Assembly (NCBI RefSeq): GCF_008973755.1
Contig: NZ_WBOM01000001.1
Span: forward strand, 372,001 to 436,000
DNA from: Nitrincola alkalilacustris
Lineage (GTDB): Bacteria > Pseudomonadota > Gammaproteobacteria > Pseudomonadales > Balneatricaceae
Direction of reading: 5' to 3'
Length of the DNA: 64,000 nucleotides
Shown: piece after piece, positions 17,625 through 25,864 of the stretch
How the letters are laid out: each line of letters begins with the position of its first letter
Numbering within the stretch: position 1 is the stretch's first letter
Notes under the pieces: generated by a model
Told to the model about the DNA's origin: nothing
What the model saw: the letters and a program-made list of their open reading frames with translations, nothing else
Database searches by the model: none
Made by a program: the position numbers and the translations under genes

Positions 17625-20303
17625 TTATTCCTCTTCCAGCAGCACCTTCAACTCCGGTATGCAGGAGCCGCAGTTAGTGCCACAGCCAAGTTGTCTGCCC
17701 AGTCGCTGAGTGCTCCTGCAGCCTTGAGTGATCGCTTTGCGGATGGCTGTTTCCGTCACCTGAAAGCAGCTGCAGATCACGGCGCCGACAGGTTGAGCGT
17801 CGCTGGCTGAGGCGCGCAGCAGTTGTCTGCGCATGTCGGGCGTGACCGGGCCGGCAAACTGCTGGTCCAGCCAGGCTGTATCCGGCAGGCGGTTATCAGG
17901 CCCTATCAACAGCACCCATTGCAGTTTTCCGTCCTGGATATGACAGCCGCGGAACAGCACCTGTTCTGGATCTTCCATCCAGATATCCGGTGCCTGTCCG
18001 AGGTGCTGGTGACACCAGCCGTTCCAGTCGTCTGCCTTTGTTCGGTCGGCCAGCAGGTAGCTGGTTGAGTGCTCAAGCGGGACTTTTACCCAGTAATCTG
18101 ACGGAGGCTGATAGTCGGGTGACAGCATAGCGCTTGTCGATGTGCTGGGTGTCAACGCAGAGGGCGGCTGACGTATCAGCAGACGACCCTGCCAGGTGTT
18201 GGGCAGGAGGCTGATCGCAACTGCTCCCTGCTTGGATTCAGGTTGCCCGGATACAGGGTCACAGGCCGATTGAATCAATGAATCGCAGCAGCCGGCGGAG
18301 GCGAACTGGTCATTCCAGTGTATCGGCACAAACAGCTCACCGCTGCGCTGACTCCTGCTCAGCCTGACTCGTGCCAGCATCTTGCCGATTGGGTTGTGAA
18401 GCAGGGCAATATCCCCTTCCATCAGACTCAACTGCTGCGCATCTTCCGGGTGTATCTCAACGAAGGGTTCCGGACGGTGCTGCAGCAGGCGTGCGCTGCG
18501 CCCTGTTCGTGTCATGGTGTGCCATTGGTCACGGATTCGCCCGGTATTCAGCACAAAGGGATAATCACTGCTTGTCTGCTGTTCCGGCTTGCGCGGCACC
18601 ACCGGGATAAAGCGTGCGCGCCCGGAAGGGGTAAAGAAGCGTCGATTACTGAAGAGCCTGGCGGTGCCGGCAGGTGCATGACGCGTAACGGGCCACTGCA
18701 GGGGCTGCAGGGCATCAAACGCCTCCTCACTGATACTGCTCAGGGCGCTGATATCGAAGCAGCGACTGCCGTTGTTGTCCAGTCCTGAAAGAGTCGCATG
18801 TTCGCGAAAGATCTCGACCGGGTGCTGGTAGAAAAACTGATCGGCAAAGCCCAGTCGCTTTGCTACATCGCAGATGATCTGCCAGTCGTGACGCGCCTCA
18901 CCTGGGGGTGGTACCAGGCTGCGCTGTCGCGATATGCGCCGCTCGGAGTTGGTCACGGTACCGCTTTTTTCTGACCAGGTGGTGGCTGGCAGTGCGATAT
19001 CGGCCAGTGTCAGGGTGTCGGTTGCGGCCATGCTTTCGGACACGATCACCAGTTCACAGCCAGCCAGAGCCTTGCGGATACGATTTACATCCGGCAGGCT
19101 TACCGCCGGATTGGTTGCCATGATCCAGACCGCCTTGATCTCCCCGGTTTCGATGGCACGAAACAGATCGATCGCCTTATAACCCTCCTGCCGACTGATG
19201 TTCGGAGCCTGCCAGAACTTGCCGACCCGATCGATCATTTGCGGGTTGCTGAAATCGATATGGGCGGCCAGTTGATTAGACAGGCCACCGACCTCACGCC
19301 CACCCATGGCGTTAGGTTGGCCGGTAAGTGAGAAGGGGGTACTGCCCGGTTTGCCGATACGCCCGGTGGCGAGATGACAGTTGATGATCGCGTTGACCTT
19401 ATCAGTGCCACTGCTGGACTGGTTGATCCCCTGAGAGAAGAGGGTGACGGTCTTGTCATGCGCCGTAAACCAGTCAAAGAAGCGTGTCAGATCGTCCACT
19501 GCCAGATCGCAGTAGTCGGCGGTGGCAGACAGATCCAGTGCCAGGCTCAAGGCCGCAACGATGGTTTCACTGAACTGTTCGGTATGCTGGCTGATAAACG
19601 CATGATCGAGTCGATCCTCATTCACCAGATGCAGCAGCAGGGCGTTGAACAAGACAGCATCAGATCCCGGCTTTAACTGCAGGTGAAGATCGGCCAGATC
19701 GCAGGTGGCGGTTCTGCGCGGATCGATGACCACCACTTTCAGTGCGGGATTGCGAGTCTTGGCGGCTTGCATGCGCTGAAACAGAATCGGGTGGTTCCAG
19801 GCCGCATTGGAGCCGACCAGTATCAGCAGGTCGGCAAGTTCAAGGTCAGCATAGCAGCCGGGAACCGCATCAGCTCCGAAGGCACGCTTATGACCGGCCA
19901 CGGTGGAGGCCATGCAGAGTCTGGAGTTGGTATCGACATGGCTGCTGCCGATGAACCCCTTCAGGAGTTTATTGGCGACATAATAGTCCTCTGTCAGCAG
20001 TTGGCCCGAGAGGTACATGGCGACGCTGCCGGGGCCATGCTCATCAATGATGCTTTGCAGGCGTGAGGCGGTTTCATCCAGCGCCTTATCCCAACTGACC
20101 TGCTGACCGTCAACGATCGGATGCAGCAGACGGTTGTGATGGCCGGTTGTTTCACCCAGTGCACTGCCCTTGACACAGAGTTTGCCATAGTTGGCCGGGT
20201 GAGCCTGATCACCGGAGACTGCGATCAGTTGCTGGCCGGTGACAGCCGCCTTGACGCCACAGCCGACACCGCAATAGGGACAGGTGGTGAGTTCATTCAT
20301 CAT
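17625..20303 (-). CDS. nasA: Assimilatory nitrate reductase catalytic subunit
   Basis: 892 aa molybdopterin oxidoreductase. ATG 20301-20303 is chosen: GGA lies 7 nt upstream and the protein then begins MMNELTTCPYCGVGCGV, giving the N-terminal [4Fe-4S] motif at the expected place. The middle has SRLCMASTVAGHKRAFG and GQPNAMGGREVGGLSNQLA motifs for bis-MGD binding. The last ~55 residues are a BFD-type [2Fe-2S] domain (CSCFQVTETAI, then GCGTNCGSCIPEL), as in NasA of Klebsiella. No Tat signal, so cytoplasmic. It reduces nitrate to nitrite, probably taking electrons from the FAD protein at 25861. Expression is predicted to require sigma-54 and NasR antitermination (see leader). Confidence 0.93.
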   Translation of the reverse strand: MMNELTTCPYCGVGCGVKAAVTGQQLIAVSGDQAHPANYGKLCVKGSALGETTGHHNRLLHPIVDGQQVSWDKALDETASRLQSIIDEHGPGSVAMYLSGQLLTEDYYVANKLLKGFIGSSHVDTNSRLCMASTVAGHKRAFGADAVPGCYADLELADLLILVGSNAAWNHPILFQRMQAAKTRNPALKVVVIDPRRTATCDLADLHLQLKPGSDAVLFNALLLHLVNEDRLDHAFISQHTEQFSETIVAALSLALDLSATADYCDLAVDDLTRFFDWFTAHDKTVTLFSQGINQSSSGTDKVNAIINCHLATGRIGKPGSTPFSLTGQPNAMGGREVGGLSNQLAAHIDFSNPQMIDRVGKFWQAPNISRQEGYKAIDLFRAIETGEIKAVWIMATNPAVSLPDVNRIRKALAGCELVIVSESMAATDTLTLADIALPATTWSEKSGTVTNSERRISRQRSLVPPPGEARHDWQIICDVAKRLGFADQFFYQHPVEIFREHATLSGLDNNGSRCFDISALSSISEEAFDALQPLQWPVTRHAPAGTARLFSNRRFFTPSGRARFIPVVPRKPEQQTSSDYPFVLNTGRIRDQWHTMTRTGRSARLLQHRPEPFVEIHPEDAQQLSLMEGDIALLHNPIGKMLARVRLSRSQRSGELFVPIHWNDQFASAGCCDSLIQSACDPVSGQPESKQGAVAISLLPNTWQGRLLIRQPPSALTPSTSTSAMLSPDYQPPSDYWVKVPLEHSTSYLLADRTKADDWNGWCHQHLGQAPDIWMEDPEQVLFRGCHIQDGKLQWVLLIGPDNRLPDTAWLDQQFAGPVTPDMRRQLLRASASDAQPVGAVICSCFQVTETAIRKAITQGCRSTQRLGRQLGCGTNCGSCIPELKVLLEEE

Positions 20304-20313
20304 GGTCACATCC

Positions 20314-20362
20314 AAAAAAAAACGCCCACACCCGCTGCTGCCATCAACAGAGAGTGTGGGCG
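20314..20362 (-). terminator. Leader terminator of nasA
   Basis: On the nasA strand, CGCCCACAC (20362-20354) pairs perfectly with GTGTGGGCG (20331-20323) and is followed by nine T (20322-20314), ending only 10 nt before the nasA ATG. This is an intrinsic terminator placed inside the leader, so it must be regulated. Its 5' arm overlaps the ANTAR-type hairpin at 20358-20371. Confidence 0.85.
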
Positions 20363-20371
20363 CCATTGCCC
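20358..20371 (-). promoter_or_regulatory. ANTAR-type antiterminator hairpin (P2) in the nasA leader
   Basis: On the nasA strand, GGGC-AATGGC-GCCC forms a hairpin with a hexaloop having A at position 1 and G at 4, the conserved features of ANTAR-bound RNA. Another stem, GGGG/CCCC at 20374-20385, lies just upstream. The 3' arm GCCC is also the 5' arm of the terminator, so the two structures exclude each other. Binding of NasR to this hairpin would let transcription continue into nasA. Confidence 0.7.
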
Positions 20372-20428
20372 ATGGGGATTTCCCCCTGACACAGTTAAAA
20401 CATTCGTCATTTTTCTTGCACTGAATAA

Positions 20429-20444
20429 AGCAACATCAGTGCCA
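20429..20444 (-). promoter_or_regulatory. Sigma-54 promoter of nasA
   Basis: On the minus strand TGGCAC-TGATG-TTGCT, with GG and GC exactly 10 nt apart, is a near-perfect -24/-12 promoter. Predicted start near 20418 gives a ~115 nt leader holding the NasR-type hairpins and terminator. Confidence 0.82.
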
Positions 20445-20508
20445 CTAATTAATTGTTGATATAAATCAATTAATTACCTATTGAGTGGGGCAGTTTTTAT
20501 AAAGCATG

Positions 20509-20544
20509 TGCACGTATCTGGTGCGTTTGCACCGCTTTGTGCCC
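20509..20544. promoter_or_regulatory. NtrC-like enhancer dyads upstream of nasA
   Basis: TGCACG-TATCT-GGTGCG at 20509-20525 and the weaker TGCACC-GCTTT-GTGCCC at 20528-20544 resemble the NtrC consensus TGCACC-N5-GGTGCA. They lie about 100 and 118 bp upstream of the predicted nasA start, a normal enhancer distance for a sigma-54 promoter. They are also upstream of nasR. Confidence 0.6.
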
Positions 20545-20761
20545 ATCAGAGTGAAGAGACGTTGTTCGCTTATTCCAATCAGCTATTCTTTTCTGTCTGA
20601 CCATAACTGGAACAACTATTGCTTATCTTTATCTGAGGCGATGAAGTGTTGGTGTGCCGTGACAGGCATTTCATGCCAGGTGTATTCGATGCGCTGTACA
20701 GCGCCTCGCCGTAATAAACCAAATACAGGTGGTGTTGTGACCTGCCTGGCTGGAGCCGTAG

Positions 20762-22075
20762 ATGAGATCCGCAGAACGCTTTTTACTGGCAGCCAAACGC
20801 TGTGAAATCGTCAGCCTGGAACAGTTGGCCCTTACCTGTGAACTGGTCAGTGTGGTCAGTGAGCTGGTTCATCAGCTACAGCGGGAGCGAGGTGTGTCGA
20901 ATGTGTTTCTGGTCTCAGACGGGCTGCGCTTCAGCGACAGACGGTTACTGCAGATAAAGGATACAGATGCTGCAGTGCTGGTGGTACGTCAGCATTTTGA
21001 GCGTCTGGATTGCGATACGGCAAACTTCTCGTGCGGTGGCGTCAGACTCTTCAACCGTATTGCCTGGGTGCTGCATGGGCTGGATCTGCTGCAGGACTTG
21101 AGGCAGCAGACTGCTGCATTCAAGGTGTCTCCTGATGATGCAACCACGGCGTTCAGTCGGCTGATCGGTGGGTTGCTGGCGGTGGTGTTTGAGGCCGCGG
21201 ATACCGCAGCTGACCCTGTTGTGACGCGGTTGCTCGTCGCGATGTTCAACTTCATGCAGGGCAAAGAGCTGGCTGGGCAGGAGCGTGCCTGTCTGGCTTC
21301 CGGTTTTGCCTCTGGTTATCTGAGTCTGGATCAGCAGCATCGTCTGCAGCATCTGATTGAGTCTCAGGCGCGCTGTTTTGACATTTTCACCGAGTTTGCA
21401 CCTGCTCCCATCCTGCAGGACTGGCATCAGCTTTGCCACGATGATGTCAGTCAGGAGATAGCAAGGTTGCGTCAGGTAGCGACTCGTTCCACCGCACAAT
21501 CCCCTGTGCCGTCCGGTGTCAGTGAGCTGTGGTTTGAGCTGGCCTCTAACCGGATCGATGCAATGAAAGGGATAGATGATCAACTGGCTCAGGCGCTGCG
21601 CCATCTGTGCACCGACAAGATCGAGGCGGCCCGCAAAGATCTGCAAGAACATCAGCAGAGTCTGGACGGCCTGACCAGGGGACAGGATCAGATGCTGTCA
21701 CCGGGTACGCTGATGCTGGCACCAACAGGTGCGGGGCTTGAGAGTCTTGCGGCAGGCCTTGAGTCCTTCTCTGCAGATGGGATGAGTCCGGCGCTCGGGC
21801 GTTCGGTATTTGATCTGGTGCAGGCGCAGGCGCAGCGTCTGCAGGCTATTGGTGATGAGTTGAACGAGGCACGCCGGGCGTTGCATGAGCGCAAGCTGAT
21901 CGAGAGAGCCAAGGGGTTGCTGATGGAGCATCAGGGATTAAGTGAAGAGCAGGCGTATCGACTGATGCGGCAGACTGCCATGCAGCAAAGCCGTCGCCTG
22001 GCGGATGTAGCTGAAACGCTGCTTAATCTGACGGACCTGTTGCAAAGCAAATCCTATGCGACAAAGGCAGAGTAA
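20762..22075 (+). CDS. nasR: NasR: nitrate/nitrite-sensing ANTAR antiterminator
   Basis: 437 aa starting at ATG 20762, with GGAG at 20752-20755. Residues ~30-300 are a NIT sensor domain (HQLQRERGVSNVFLVSDG near 38 is its hallmark). The C-terminal ~60 residues are an ANTAR RNA-binding domain (ERKLIERAKGLLMEHQGLS, then EEQAYRLMRQTAMQQSRRLA). This is the NasR architecture of Klebsiella, where nitrate or nitrite binding to NIT exposes ANTAR, which binds leader RNA and prevents termination. It lies between, and divergent from or ahead of, the two units whose leaders carry matching RNA hairpins. Confidence 0.93.
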   Translation: MRSAERFLLAAKRCEIVSLEQLALTCELVSVVSELVHQLQRERGVSNVFLVSDGLRFSDRRLLQIKDTDAAVLVVRQHFERLDCDTANFSCGGVRLFNRIAWVLHGLDLLQDLRQQTAAFKVSPDDATTAFSRLIGGLLAVVFEAADTAADPVVTRLLVAMFNFMQGKELAGQERACLASGFASGYLSLDQQHRLQHLIESQARCFDIFTEFAPAPILQDWHQLCHDDVSQEIARLRQVATRSTAQSPVPSGVSELWFELASNRIDAMKGIDDQLAQALRHLCTDKIEAARKDLQEHQQSLDGLTRGQDQMLSPGTLMLAPTGAGLESLAAGLESFSADGMSPALGRSVFDLVQAQAQRLQAIGDELNEARRALHERKLIERAKGLLMEHQGLSEEQAYRLMRQTAMQQSRRLADVAETLLNLTDLLQSKSYATKAE

Positions 22076-22087
22076 CAATACACATTA

Positions 22088-22136
22088 TGCACCTTTGTTG
22101 GGCGTGGATGCTCTTTTGCTGCACTGCAGCAGTGCG
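22088..22136 (+). promoter_or_regulatory. Two NtrC-like enhancer dyads upstream of nrtA
   Basis: TGCACC-TTTGT-TGGGCG (22088-22104) and TGCACT-GCAGC-AGTGCG (22120-22136) fit the NtrC dyad. Their centres are 32 bp apart, three helical turns, at about -145 and -113 from the predicted nrtA start. This is close to the spacing and position of the two strong NtrC sites at E. coli glnAp2. Confidence 0.65.
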
Positions 22137-22214
22137 TATTCGCTGGAAATAATATCCCTTTCCATTATGCCAAATCCTACGCATTACAAGCGAATAAAGC
22201 AGGATTTCAGTAGT

Positions 22215-22230
22215 TGGCACGCTTAGTGCT
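22215..22230 (+). promoter_or_regulatory. Sigma-54 promoter of the nrtA operon
   Basis: TGGCACG-CTTA-GTGCT has GG and GC separated by exactly 10 nt, a near-consensus -24/-12 element. Predicted start near 22241 gives a ~210 nt leader before nrtA. Confidence 0.82.
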
Positions 22231-22302
22231 TTATTCACATCAGTGATCGAGTCAGTGTTGGCCCGATAAGCGTAACAAGAGACTTGTAACAAGAAAGATA
22301 TT

Positions 22303-22316
22303 GGACAACGGCGTCC
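22303..22316 (+). promoter_or_regulatory. ANTAR-type antiterminator hairpin (P2) in the nrtA leader
   Basis: GGAC-AACGGC-GTCC forms a stem with a hexaloop that has A1 and G4 and differs at a single loop base from the nasA leader loop (AATGGC). Loop and 3' arm are also the 5' arm of the terminator at 22307, so the structures are mutually exclusive. A possible first hairpin, ACAAG-AGA-CTTGT, lies at 22275-22287; its loop does not fit the hexaloop rule. Confidence 0.7.
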
Positions 22317-22365
22317 ATCTCGGGCCTGCAGAGTGCAGGCAACCGCAGATGACGCCGTTTTTTTT
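22307..22365 (+). terminator. Leader terminator of the nrtA operon
   Basis: AACGGCGTC (22307-22315) pairs with GACGCCGTT (22351-22359). The interior continues as ATCT/AGAT, CGG/CCG and GCCTGC/GCAGGC around an AGAGT loop, with only small bulges, followed by eight T (22358-22365). It is an unusually long and stable intrinsic terminator 90 nt ahead of nrtA. Confidence 0.88.
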
Positions 22366-22452
22366 GTCCTGATTCTTAGCTCTGATTATAAGCCCTGATT
22401 ATCAGCCCCGATTCTTTGCGACGACTTTTTGATCCGACAATTTGAGGTAGCG

Positions 22453-23847
22453 ATGATGGATATGAGAAAAAGTGAACACGCCAGAAGTAGCCTGAGTGCC
22501 TGGGTACGTGCCTGCACGCTTGGGATGGTGGTAGTCAGTGGCAGCAGCTTTGCCAGTATCGGTGCACCGGAAAAGGATGAGCTCAAGTTCGGATTCATCA
22601 AACTGACCGATATGGCACCTCTGGCGATAGCTCTTGAGAAGGGCTACTTCGAAGATGAAGGCCTGTTTGTGCAGCTCGAAGCGCAGGCCAACTGGAAAGT
22701 GCTGCTGGATCGCGTGATAGATGGTCAGCTTGATGGCGCACATATGCTGGCGGGTCAGCCACTGGGTGCCACCATTGGCTTCGGCACCGAAGCACATATC
22801 GTCACCGCTTTCACCATGGATCTGAACGGTAATGCCTGCACAGTTTCCAACGATGTCTGGGAGGAGATGAAGCCGCATCTGCCGATGGAGGATGGCAAAC
22901 CGGTGCATCCGATCAGCGCTGAACATCTCAAACCCGTTATCGAAACCTATCGTGATATGGGGCAGAACTTCAATCTGGGGATGGTTTTTCCTGTTTCCAC
23001 GCACAACTATGAGCTGCGCTACTGGCTGGCTGCTGCGGGAATCCACCCAGGCTACTACGCGCCTCAGCGAGGCGATACCTCTGGCCAGTTGGATGCCGAT
23101 GTACTGATCTCGGTTACGCCACCACCCCAGATGCCCGCGACACTGGAAGCTGGCACCATCAATGGCTACTGCGTGGGTGAGCCCTGGAATCAGCAGGCGG
23201 TGTTCCGTGGCATAGGTATCCCCGTCGTGACCGACTATGACATTCGCAACAATGTGGCCGAAAAAGTGTTCGGGGTCAGCAATGAGTGGGCAGAACAGAA
23301 CCCGAATACGCACCTGCGTGTCGTGAAGGCGCTGATCCGTGCAGGCAGTTGGCTGGATGAAAACGACAATGCCAACCGCGAGGAGGGTGCCCGCATCATC
23401 TCCAACTCCTACTATGTCGGAGCGGATTACGAAGTGATCGCCAACAGCATGACCGGCGTCTTCGAATTCGAGAAAGGAGATGTCCGTCCGGCACCTGACT
23501 TCAACGTTTTCTTCCGTTACCACGCCACCTATCCCTACTACTCCGATGCGATCTGGTATCTGACCCAGATGCGTCGCTGGGGACAGATCCCGGAGCAGAA
23601 ATCGGATGACTGGTATATGGAGATGGCAAAGAAGGTGTTCCTCCCCGAGATCTATCAGCAGGCGGCTGAAGAGCTGATCGCAGAGGGTCTGATGAGCGCG
23701 GCGGACTTTCCGGATTTTGCCACTGAGAAGGGTATCCGTGCAGTGGATGCCACTCGCTTCATTGATGGCCATACCTTTGATGCCGAGCAACCCAACCTGT
23801 ATCTGGAGCAGTTCGAGATCGGCCTCAAGGCTGATGCGACACCCTGA
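22453..23847 (+). CDS. nrtA: Nitrate ABC transporter substrate-binding protein (NrtA/NasF)
   Basis: 464 aa from ATG 22453 (a second ATG follows at 22456); GAGG at 22444-22447 supports this over 22429. An N-terminal signal sequence (about residues 1-37, hydrophobic core [15 protein letters not shown]) is followed by a CmpA/NrtA-type binding domain: [34 protein letters not shown], and [14 protein letters not shown]. It binds nitrate or nitrite in the periplasm and delivers it to NrtB/NrtD. First gene of an operon running through nirD; regulated by the leader upstream. Confidence 0.93.
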   Translation: MMDMRKSEHARSSLSAWVRACTLGMVVVSGSSFASIGAPEKDELKFGFIKLTDMAPLAIALEKGYFEDEGLFVQLEAQANWKVLLDRVIDGQLDGAHMLAGQPLGATIGFGTEAHIVTAFTMDLNGNACTVSNDVWEEMKPHLPMEDGKPVHPISAEHLKPVIETYRDMGQNFNLGMVFPVSTHNYELRYWLAAAGIHPGYYAPQRGDTSGQLDADVLISVTPPPQMPATLEAGTINGYCVGEPWNQQAVFRGIGIPVVTDYDIRNNVAEKVFGVSNEWAEQNPNTHLRVVKALIRAGSWLDENDNANREEGARIISNSYYVGADYEVIANSMTGVFEFEKGDVRPAPDFNVFFRYHATYPYYSDAIWYLTQMRRWGQIPEQKSDDWYMEMAKKVFLPEIYQQAAEELIAEGLMSAADFPDFATEKGIRAVDATRFIDGHTFDAEQPNLYLEQFEIGLKADATP

Positions 23848-23860
23848 TTTTTATAAAGAC

Positions 23861-23886
23861 CGGCAGTGTCTGACAGGCACTGCCCG
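23861..23886 (+). other. Intercistronic hairpin between nrtA and nrtB
   Basis: GGCAGTG (23862-23868) and CACTGCC (23878-23884) form a stem in the 63 bp gap, without a T-run. Such hairpins commonly protect the binding-protein mRNA from 3' decay and allow more NrtA than NrtB; that role here is inference. Confidence 0.5.
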
Positions 23887-23910
23887 GCACAGCAAGCCGA
23901 GGGCGACACG

Positions 23911-24912
23911 ATGAGTACCGCACTGCTATACCTGAATAAGTTGTACCTGAGCAAGCTGAACCTGGCAAAGTGGACCCCGACACAGTGGCGATTGCTGGCG
24001 CAGCAACTCTTTTTCCCCATGTTGGGACTGGCACTCTTTCTGACCTTCTGGCACCTCGGTGCACAGCAGATCAACACCTCGCTGGGCACCTTTCCCGGGC
24101 CGGTTGAAGTCAGTCAGCAGTGGAGCAACCTGGTGGATGAGCATCGTCAGGAGACTCAGCGCAAACATGAATTCTATGAGCGCCAGGAGCAGCGCAATGC
24201 GGATCTGCTGGCGAAGAACCCGGATGCTGAGCTGCGCTGGCGCGATTACAGCGGCCGCCCCACTTTTTTCGATCAGATACTGACCAGTCTGTGGACCGTA
24301 CTCAGCGGCTTTGCGCTGGCCACCCTGATTGCGATTCCGCTGGGCATTCTGATCGGCTTGAGTGCCAATGTTTACCGCGCCGTTAACCCGCTGATTCAGG
24401 TGTTCAAGCCGGTTTCGCCTCTGGCCTGGTTGCCACTGGTGACACTCGTCGTCAGCGCCGTATATGTCAGCAGCGATCCGATGTTTTCACGCTCGTTTCT
24501 GGTCTCGATGATCACCGTGACCCTCTGTTCTCTCTGGCCAACGCTGATCAACACCTCAGTGGGTGTCAGCAGCATCAGCAAGGACCTGCAGAATGTCAGC
24601 AAGGTGTTGCGTCTGGGCTGGTTCACACATGTCCGTACCATCGTGATTCCCTCAGCTATTCCGATGATGTTCACCGGCCTGCGTCTGTCACTGGGTATCG
24701 CCTGGATGGTGCTGATAGCAGCCGAGATGCTGGCGCAGAACCCGGGGCTTGGCAAGTTTGTCTGGGATGAGTTCCAGAATGGATCATCCGACTCGCTGGG
24801 GCGTATCTGCGTAGCCGTCGTTGTGATCGGTCTTATCGGTTTTCTGCTGGATCGCACCATGTTGCTGCTGCAGAGCTGGATAAACTGGGATAAGTCAGCC
24901 GTTGTTCGTTAA
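23911..24912 (+). CDS. nrtB: Nitrate ABC transporter permease (NrtB/NasE)
   Basis: 333 aa from ATG 23911, with GAGGG 7 nt upstream. One N-terminal membrane helix (about residues 32-52), a ~70-residue polar periplasmic loop, then five membrane helices. The EAA-type contact loop for the ATPase is around GWFTHVRTIVIPSAIPMMFTG (about residues 234-254). It forms the inner-membrane channel of the nitrate importer. The charged stretch HEFYERQEQRNADLL is part of the loop typical of nitrate permeases. Confidence 0.92.
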   Translation: MSTALLYLNKLYLSKLNLAKWTPTQWRLLAQQLFFPMLGLALFLTFWHLGAQQINTSLGTFPGPVEVSQQWSNLVDEHRQETQRKHEFYERQEQRNADLLAKNPDAELRWRDYSGRPTFFDQILTSLWTVLSGFALATLIAIPLGILIGLSANVYRAVNPLIQVFKPVSPLAWLPLVTLVVSAVYVSSDPMFSRSFLVSMITVTLCSLWPTLINTSVGVSSISKDLQNVSKVLRLGWFTHVRTIVIPSAIPMMFTGLRLSLGIAWMVLIAAEMLAQNPGLGKFVWDEFQNGSSDSLGRICVAVVVIGLIGFLLDRTMLLLQSWINWDKSAVVR

Positions 24913-24921
24913 CAAAGGTCG

Positions 24922-24962
24922 TTAATGAACAGATGTTAATGAACAGAGCGCTAATGAACAGG
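24922..24962 (+). repeat. Three tandem copies of TTAATGAACAGA between nrtB and nrtD
   Basis: TTAATGAACAGA occurs at 24922-24933 and 24936-24947, with a third degenerate copy (TAATGAACAG) at 24952-24961, period 14-16 bp. The third copy merges with the Shine-Dalgarno (AGGAGG, 24960-24965) of nrtD. An 11-codon frame beginning ATG 24939 ends in TGA overlapping the nrtD start codon (ATGA). Confidence 0.6.
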
Positions 24963-24970
24963 AGGCTGTT

Positions 24971-25864
24971 ATGAGCCACACACATCTTGAACTGACACAG
25001 GTGGGAATCGATTTTCCGACACCAAAAGGCCCTTTCTGTGCCCTGCAGAACGTGAATCTGAACATTGCAAAGGGTGAGTTCGTCAGTCTGATCGGTCATT
25101 CGGGCTGTGGCAAGTCGACCGTTCTTAACATTGTTGCAGGACTGTATCAGGCCACCACGGGTGGCGTGCTGCTGAATGGTCGTGAAGTGGATGAGCCGGG
25201 CCCCGAGCGTGCGGTGGTGTTTCAGAACCACTCGCTGTTGCCCTGGCTGAGTACTTATCAGAACGTTGAGTTGGCCGTGAAGCAGGTATTCAAAGGCAAG
25301 AAAAGCCGGGCTGAAATGCGTGAGTGGATCGAATACAACCTTGAACTGGTACATATGACCCATGCGATGGACAAGCGTCCGGATGAGATCTCCGGTGGTA
25401 TGAAACAGCGCGTCGGCATCGCCCGGGCACTGGCGATGGAACCGCAGGTGCTGCTGATGGATGAACCCTTCGGTGCGCTGGATGCGCTGACCCGCGCCCA
25501 TCTGCAGGATTCACTGATGGAGATTCAGTCGGATCTGAAAAATACCGTGATCATGATTACGCATGATGTCGATGAAGCGGTGCTCCTGTCGGATCGTATC
25601 GTGATGATGACCAATGGGCCGGCTGCGACAATCGGTGAAATCCTTGAGGTCAAACTGCCTCGGCCGCGTAATCGTATCGCTCTGGCCGATGATGCCGAGT
25701 ACAACCACTACCGTCATCAGGTGCTCAGCTTCCTGTATGAAAAGCAGCGCAAGGTGGAGGATATCAGCCAGCGTCGCTCAGCGGAAAAGCCACAAGCGAC
25801 TGTTGAGGCAACGCAGCATCAGCAGGAAGAGCCAGTCCAGCAGAAGGTAAGGGCTCAAGCATGA
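24971..25864 (+). CDS. nrtD: Nitrate ABC transporter ATP-binding protein (NrtD/NasD)
   Basis: 297 aa ABC ATPase: Walker A GHSGCGKST, Q-loop VFQNHSLLPWLS, signature SGGMKQRVGIARAL, Walker B VLLMDEPFGALD, H-loop MITHDVDEAV. The C-terminal 40 residues are Gln/Glu-rich and probably disordered. It energises nitrate uptake with NrtA and NrtB; one ATPase gene implies a homodimer. AGGAGG precedes ATG 24971. The end overlaps the next gene by 4 bp. Confidence 0.93.
   Translation: MSHTHLELTQVGIDFPTPKGPFCALQNVNLNIAKGEFVSLIGHSGCGKSTVLNIVAGLYQATTGGVLLNGREVDEPGPERAVVFQNHSLLPWLSTYQNVELAVKQVFKGKKSRAEMREWIEYNLELVHMTHAMDKRPDEISGGMKQRVGIARALAMEPQVLLMDEPFGALDALTRAHLQDSLMEIQSDLKNTVIMITHDVDEAVLLSDRIVMMTNGPAATIGEILEVKLPRPRNRIALADDAEYNHYRHQVLSFLYEKQRKVEDISQRRSAEKPQATVEATQHQQEEPVQQKVRAQA

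Noticed and set aside
22402-23790. Long open frame (462 codons) on the minus strand opposite nrtA
   Set aside because: The plus strand encodes a clear nitrate-binding protein over the same bases; the antisense product has no recognisable features.
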